From Heterobasidion occidentale (Eukaryota > Basidiomycota > Agaricomycetes > Russulales > Bondarzewiaceae): a stretch of DNA of 64,000 nucleotides. A model generated the notes under the pieces. It was not told the DNA's origin. It saw nothing but the letters and a program-made list of their open reading frames with translations, and ran no database searches. The stretch covers positions 186,001 through 250,000 of the forward strand of contig JBCAQO010000011.1 in the NCBI GenBank assembly GCA_039111635.1, written 5' to 3'. Position numbers and translations under genes: made by a program. Positions 58,148-64,000 of this stretch are shown one piece after another. Every line of letters begins with the position of its first letter. The stretch's first letter is position 1.

Positions 58148-61100
58148 CTAGCCGCGTTCCGCCGCATACAACGCGCTGGCGCTGCGCTGCGCCGTGCGCT
58201 CGACAACACTCGTTCCATCGCGGAAGCGCGTGCGGAAGAGCACGTTCGCGTTCGTAAACAGGCCCTCCTTGAGCGAGACAACGATGAACTGCGCGCCGCG
58301 GAAGCGCGTGCGGAAGAGGGTGCCGATGTGCTGCGTGTGCGACAGGTCGAGCGCAGCGTCGATTTCGTCGAGGATGTAGACCGGTGCTGGCTTGAACTGC
58401 AGGAGCGCCAGGATGAGAGAGAGCGCGATGAGCGAGCTAGAGTGGTGCCAATGAAATTCGGAAGGGTGAGAGATAGGCAATCGGACCGTTAGTATTCTGT
58501 AAGGAACACGGCAGGGGCAGGGCATCATGGAAGCCAGAGGCACAAAAAGTAGACATACCGTTGGCCGCCGCTCAGCTCTGTCAGGCTCTGCTTCCACACG
58601 GTGCCCAGCCGGATCTTAATCTCGAGTCCGTCCATGAGGTCCTGTCCCTCTGGCGGCTGCAGCTTCGCAAAATTGCCCGGGAGCAATTCTGCAAAGATGT
58701 CGCCAAAATCGCTAGATTATCCGAAGAGAAACAGAGGCATCAGTGCCTGGGTTTATATCAAAGGGGGGCGGAGATATGGGGAGAAGGGGGAGAAAGACGC
58801 ACCCATTGACTTTCTCCCATGTTTTTTGCAGCGCGTCGCGCTTGTACCGGTCGAGCTCCTCAATTGTCTGCTCAATCTTTTCCTTGTCCTTCATCACTGT
58901 TGTGAGCATCTTGTTCAGCGCCGTTTCACGTTTCTCAACACTGTGCATCGATGGATCAGACTGGGCAGCTCCATCGAGAAGGAAGGATGAATGAGACGAT
59001 TACCTGTCGATCATGTTGATCACCTTCGGGTTCACTTTTTTCTTCATTCCGCGCTGCTGCTGTTCAAGTTCTGTAGCCTTGTCTCGCAGCGCGCCGATGT
59101 CCACCGACTTGAAATCGTACTGTGAGCCAGCTTTGCCGAACAGACTGTACGACACATTAGCGAACCACACGCATTTGGAAGAAAAAAAGATAGATCCTCA
59201 CTGGCTCTCCTCCGCGATCCAATCATACTGCTTCTCGAGGTTCGAGACGCTCGTGAGCGCGCCAGCCTTCTCTTTGGCAAGCGTCTGCACGTCGTGCTCG
59301 AGCTTTTTGAGCACCAGCTCGACGTCGACAACCGCTTGCTTTTTCGCTTTGATCGCCTCCTCGAGCTCGCGCAGCTCAGTGTCGAACCGTGTCAGGGTGG
59401 CCTTTTCTTCTAGCAGCTTGGCCTCGGCCTTGGCATGCGCGGCCTGCAAGCAGATGTCGGGGTGGTACGCGCGGCCATATGTTATAAAGATGAAAGAGGC
59501 TTACGACACTGCTCGCAACGCTGTCATTAAGCGCTGCCAGCTCCTTATGGAGCTTCTGAACGGCTCTTTTCGCTTCCTCAACAGCTTGAATCGAGCTATT
59601 GATGTCCTTTTCGAGCTGCTCTGTATGGCGCCATCAGCTGGTCTATTCGCTTGAGTTTCATCCGGTACACACCCAGTTCAAGAGCGGCAGTCTGCATATC
59701 CCTTTGTCGTGTCTTGACAACGACAGATTGCTTCTGCAAAGCAGCCTTCTGTTTCAAGATATCCGCCTATAACAATTTTTTTGTTTGGAACTTGATATCA
59801 ACCCAGGACGAGATAGGCAGACCTTGAGCTCTTCCGTTTTGCCCTCTTTGTTATTCTTGAACTCATCCATGTCCTTCTCGAGCTTCTTACATTCGGCCTT
59901 CTCAGCCTTTTGCTTGTCCTTTGCGCTCTGGACTGCCGCCTCTAGATCGCTGATGGTTTTCCTCAGCTGTTCCATTTGAGCGCCAACCTATGTCCCAAAG
60001 GGCTGTCAGCCTCACCCTTCCGAGTTAGAGCTCCATGCGTACCCTGTTAGCGTTGCTCCCCTGAATTTGCTCTTCTAGTAGATGCAGCTCGTGCTCCTTG
60101 ATCTCGAGACCTTCCATAAGCCGCCTCCAATTCGCCCGCACTTGCTGCCCCCTTTGCTCCTCAGCCTCAAGCGCATCACACCGCTCTTTCGCTTGAGTGA
60201 GCTTTTTCTCAACGGCAAGGAGCTGCTGCACGTTGACGAGCAGGCCACTGCCGCTGGGCGCGGACCCGCCACTCAAGGTGCCAGAAGGGTCGTACACATC
60301 GCCATCGAGCGTCACTGAGCGCACGCCGCCGACTTCTCGTGAGAACGTCACGAGTTTCGCCGACTCGGCATCATCACAGATGAGAGTGCTGCCAAAGACG
60401 TGCACCATGGCGTTGGCGACCTCGTCGGGGTAGCCGACGAGAGAGAGAGCTAGGTGAACTTTGCCTGGGGCGAGCCGCGACGCTGCGTTCAATTTCTAAG
60501 CAATTTTGTGAGCTAGAGACATTGCGGGGAGGTTATAAGCATTACCTGGGAGGTAGCGAATATGTGCTGATCTTATTCAATGGAATGATCGTGACGCGCT
60601 GCTTCAGCTTGCCGCGCTGTAGGAGCTCGGTGCCGACACGTTCATCTTCGACGACAACGTTGTATAGTTTGGCACCAGCGGTAATCTCGAGTGCGGTCGA
60701 CTTGTTGTAGTCTTTTTGCTGCAGTTCGATCAGCGACGCGACAAGGCCCTTGACTTTGCGCGTATCGAAATTCGGAGATGGGAGCGAGTAGTTGAAGTCC
60801 AGCCGCGAAAGCCGCTGCTTCACCGCGTCTCTTTCCTGTTCACAGATTTTCAAAATGTCAGGATAAATGTACATGAATGGTGCCGTACCTCGGTGGCTTG
60901 CCTCAACTCCATCTTGGCAGTTCGGAGCGCGGCTTCATGCTCCTGCTCCTTTTCAGCGGACCATCCGCAGTCTTTGACCTTGCGTCTATACTTTTCCACC
61001 TCCAACTTCAACGATTCAATTTTCTTTGCCCCGTCGCCTGCCTCCCTCTCGACCTCTTTCCATCTTGCCTCTAGCGCTTTGAGTTCCTTCTGGTTCATGC

Positions 61101-62727
61101 TAAGCTTCACGCGACTTTGTTCCTCTTCTGCGGTTGCTTGTGCGAGGCGCGCTCTCGCATCCGCGAGCTGGCCCATGTACCCACCGCCTGTGGTGTTCGA
61201 GATGCTGTTGGTGAGGCCGGTGAGCAGAGTTTGCAGGAGGTCCTCCAGGTTAGAAAGCGCGTTCTGCGTCGCCGTGTGCATCTCCTTCACTTGTCCGTAC
61301 GAAGCTTCGAGCTCCGCCACCTGTGCCTTCTTCTGGGCTAGGGAATCCTCTAGCTGAGACGAAAAAAAAACTCAGTTTCAAAAGAGACCAAGCGAGTGCA
61401 GACGGCTCACCTCTTTCTGCTCATCTTCCAGCTTCGCCACCTTACCCTCCTCGTCCGTGATCGTCCCATTCTTGATCTCCACCTGTGTGCGGACCTTAAC
61501 CAGCGTCTTCTCGAGCTCTGCGACCTCTTCCTCGAGTTTTTTAAACTTGCCGCCTTTCTTCAGTTCTTTATCTCGCTGCGCCCGCACCGATGCTGCATCT
61601 TGCTCTGCCGCCTCGCCCTCCTTCGCTAGCTGGCCCTTCTCCTTTTCTTTCTTCGCAGCCTCCTTCTCCTTCTCCTTAATCTCCGACTGCTTGTTTTCGA
61701 CGCGCTTGTTGCATTCTGTCCACTCCCATGCGCGGAGCAGGCGGCCAATGCGCTCGAGCTCGGAACACGTTTTCTGCCACTGCAGGAAGGAGCGTTTTTC
61801 GGCCCGCAGGGTGTCAAGCTTCGGAGCGATTTCTTCTTGTAAAAGAGAGGTGATCTCCTCGACGCGTTTCTCTTTCTTTCCCATCGTCTTTATAGCTTTG
61901 TCTTTCCGCTCCTCGAACATGCGCGTCCCAGCTGCCTCCTCTACCATACCCAAAATTTCTTGCGGTCGCATATTCAAAACCTATTGACACCGTGAATCGA
62001 GAACGCGTGATACAGGTGTGTATGACGAACCTTCGTGATCCGACCTGCATAATCAAGAAGTTGGGGTTGTTAATGTTGAGCTGTACGCTCTGGAACAGGG
62101 TTTGGATGGTATGCTGCTGGGACTTGTGGCCGTTGAGGAGATATTTCGAGATGTTCGGGAGTGCGATCTGCAGACACATATCACATCACACTGAGTGCTA
62201 AAACAAACGACTACATACCTGTCGTGTCACCGTGATCTGCTTGCAGTTCTCCAAACCCACAGGACTCATCGTTCTGTCTGAGTTGTCGAACACGATTGTG
62301 ACGCTGGCCTTCGTGATACCGGCCTGACCACGTTTATAGATGAGGTCTTGTTGATTTTGCGCGCGCATCTAGAGATACAGGAAGCGTATGCTTTAGTATA
62401 TGTCTCCCACGAGAAGCCTGGACAGAGGAATTGTTGAGTGGGCTGGGCGATTCGCGGTAGTTCACTTCAAATACCCTTACTGTGAGAGTGGTACGATGCA
62501 ATTATGCCTTTTCTAGGGTAGACAGAAGGGACTGTGGATAATACAGAGTCTATACGTACCGAGGTCATATTGGTGATGCCCAACACGAAGCAGATCGCGT
62601 CGAGGATGTTCGACTTTCCAGATCCATTGAGACCAGTGATGGCATTGAACGAGGAATCCCAGCCAGTGATTTGCGTCCGTACTGGATATGACTTGAAGCC
62701 TTCCAACACGAGTTCCTCGATACGCAT
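58148..62727 (-). CDS. SMC2: Condensin subunit SMC2
   Basis: Multi-exon gene of roughly 1200 residues. First exon 62560-62727 gives [20 protein letters not shown] and the Walker A motif [19 protein letters not shown]; this N-terminus is diagnostic of SMC2. Long coiled coil 1 is encoded from ~61980 to 60850. The hinge is near 60030-60490 ([20 protein letters not shown] and GGSAPSGSG). Coiled coil 2 runs ~59980-58700. The signature motif [20 protein letters not shown] spans two exons near 58580/58430, and Walker [21 protein letters not shown] is near 58350-58390. The stop is at 58148-58150. SMC2 pairs with SMC4 in condensin, compacting mitotic chromosomes. All ATPase motifs are intact. The gene is divergent from the DUF262 gene, with 201 bp between start codons. 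Not every internal exon border was resolved. Confidence 0.96.
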
Positions 62728-62928
62728 GGCGGACGCGGAGAGAAAGAAAGCGAGTTTGCCACAGGCGCGAGGACGCGCGCGGCCAAAAGCACGTGTTGCG
62801 CTAGTTACGTGAGTGTCCTGCCTGCTTTTGTGAAGGTTCCTCGCGATTTTCTTCTTCTTCCCGTTTACTTGCTCTCGAAAGATCCCTTGTGCTGGCAGTG
62901 GCACACCGTCGCGCCCAAGCATCCCACC
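62728..62928. promoter_or_regulatory. 201-bp bidirectional promoter between SMC2 and the DUF262 gene
   Basis: Start codons of two divergent genes flank this stretch. The short distance suggests a shared nucleosome-free promoter. I saw no clear TATA box. Confidence 0.55.
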
Positions 62929-64000
62929 ATGTCATTTTCTGACTTCGATGACTCGGAGTTGACCGATCTGTCATCGGACGAAGACGCCTATGTTCCACTA
63001 GCACAGGTCACCAAGAAGGGCAAAACTCTAAGCAAAGCCCCCAAGCCCAAGGAGACGTATACCATCAAACAGGAGCTCAGGCCGCCTCGCAATACACAGT
63101 ACTCGGCCAGGTCACTCTATGGTACCTCTTGACACTGATGCGATGTCCTGCATTGTTGACTTAATATGAGTGTAGAGCAGATCTCGAGAGCTCCATTGAT
63201 CTGGATCCTGATTATCAACGAGGTCAGCCACTTCCATGCATGTTTACCCTGATCTCGATGGCGAAATCCCGCGACGTATTGTCCACAGATGTTGTGTGGC
63301 CCGAGACGAAGCAGATCGGCTTGATAGACTCAATCTTCCGAAATTACTACATACCCCCTGTCATCTTCTGTGAGCGAATTCCGCTTCCAACAGTCAGACT
63401 CCCATGGCAGCTGTTCACTAGCTCTTTTTAGCGGTCAGTACAACCGATGATGGGACAGAGACCCGTACATGCATTGACGGCAAGCAACGACTGACATCTA
63501 TACAAAAGTGAGCGAAAATTCCGATTTCTGTCTCATAGAAGGTCATCTAAACGATCCTTACAACGGGAAAGGTTTATGGATGGTCTCGTATGTCACTCTC
63601 GGCCCTTCTTTCCCTATCACAGCTTGACTATCATCATGTACTCTGCCACAGATTCCACGTGAGTATGATCGCTCTGCTCCAAACTCTATGTCTTGACTAT
63701 CATTAATATTGACCTTGTTTCAGATCGAGACTCGTGAGACATTCCGACCCTTCATCTACATCAGACTAATGACGGACCTGTAGGGTGAGCGGCAAAAAGT
63801 ACTGGTACAAACAGGCCGGTTCCACGAGAAGAACGTGCCTTCCAAAGAGTATACAGCAAACATTTGCCAATAAACAGATTGTTTGCGTTGAATATGACAA
63901 TATTCCTGATGATCAAGAGCGAGAAATATTCCAGGTATCGTTTGTCTTTACCGGTTCTTCTGGCACGTGAATGTTCTAATTATTTTCTAGCGAGTTCAAC
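62929..64000 (+). CDS. DUF262 (GmrSD-N/ParB-like) protein, 5' part; runs off the window
   Basis: Exons 62929-63110, 63176-63222, 63289-63369, 63432-63507 and 63572-63587, then short exons continuing to the window edge (an exon at about 63788-63930 encodes KYWYK and CVEYDNIPDDQEREIFQ). The N-terminal ~55 residues are acidic then basic (MSFSDFDDSELTDLSSDEDA). DUF262 follows: IDLDPDYQRDVVWPETKQIG, LIDSIFRNYYIPPVIF, and DGKQRLTSIQKFMDGL, which carries the DGQQR-type motif. In bacteria this domain forms the NTPase/nuclease half of GmrSD and related defence proteins. Many basidiomycetes carry stand-alone versions of unknown function. The gene is cut by the window end, so the C-terminal domain cannot be judged. 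Confidence 0.88.

Noticed and set aside
1..64000. CRISPR arrays, rRNA and tRNA genes
   Set aside because: No spaced direct-repeat array is present. No stretch combined tRNA A- and B-box sequences with a foldable cloverleaf, and no rRNA-like conserved sequence was seen.

Overview
This window reads as nuclear DNA of a basidiomycete fungus, most likely an agaricomycete. Genes are broken by many short GT-AG introns (mostly 46-120 nt), most with recognisable donors and acceptors. The gene set is fungal: TRM112, a Msb1/Mug8-domain polarity protein, an RTA1-family exporter, an OPT oligopeptide transporter, a DUF6534-like membrane protein, Kish/TMEM167, condensin SMC2 and a DUF262 protein. All exon coordinates come from reading splice signals and conserved protein motifs by eye; no alignment was run.

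Layout. 0.5-3.7 kb: TRM112 (+), then a ketohexokinase-like PfkB kinase (-) with a very large histidine-rich insertion. 4.4-9.5 kb: a duplicated two-gene cassette of helical proteins (type I, type II truncated, type I, type II). 9.7-11.9 kb: an internally deleted LINE with a 12-bp target-site duplication. 12.4-16.2 kb: a small secreted double-psi beta-barrel protein (+) convergent with a many-exon helical gene (-). 18.5-22.4 kb: the Msb1/Mug8 gene (-), with an apparent 1-nt frameshift. 24.7-25.6 kb: a cyclophilin (-). 29.3-30.8 kb: an RTA1-like gene with two in-frame TAA codons. 31.1-35.4 kb: two tandem decayed LamB/YcsF (PxpA-like) genes (-). 36.1-36.8 kb: an element with perfect 28-bp terminal inverted repeats. 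37.6-44.7 kb: a divergent pair made of an 18-exon gene for a 1355-aa biotin-dependent protein (biotin carboxylase - AHS2/PxpC - AHS1/PxpB - biotin carrier) and an apparently intact 300-aa LamB/YcsF (PxpA-like) protein. 46.0-48.0 kb: a DUF6534-like membrane protein. 48.5-52.3 kb: an OPT transporter (-). 57.0-57.7 kb: Kish (-). 58.1-62.7 kb: SMC2 (-), divergent from a DUF262 gene (62.9 kb to the window end).

The most interesting unit is the 37.6-44.7 kb pair. In bacteria PxpA, PxpB and PxpC form an ATP-dependent 5-oxoprolinase. Here PxpB and PxpC homologues are fused between a biotin carboxylase and a biotin carrier domain, and the PxpA homologue is divergently expressed from a shared 427-bp promoter. 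No allophanate hydrolase domain is present, so urea degradation looks less likely than a biotin-dependent 5-oxoproline or related lactam/amide pathway. That function is inference. The two decayed PxpA copies a few kilobases away show that this family has duplicated and degenerated locally. A second theme is the cluster of long helical proteins at 4.4-16.2 kb, whose coiled-coil / apolar segment / coiled-coil plan could suggest membrane-acting helical bundles; this is only a hypothesis.
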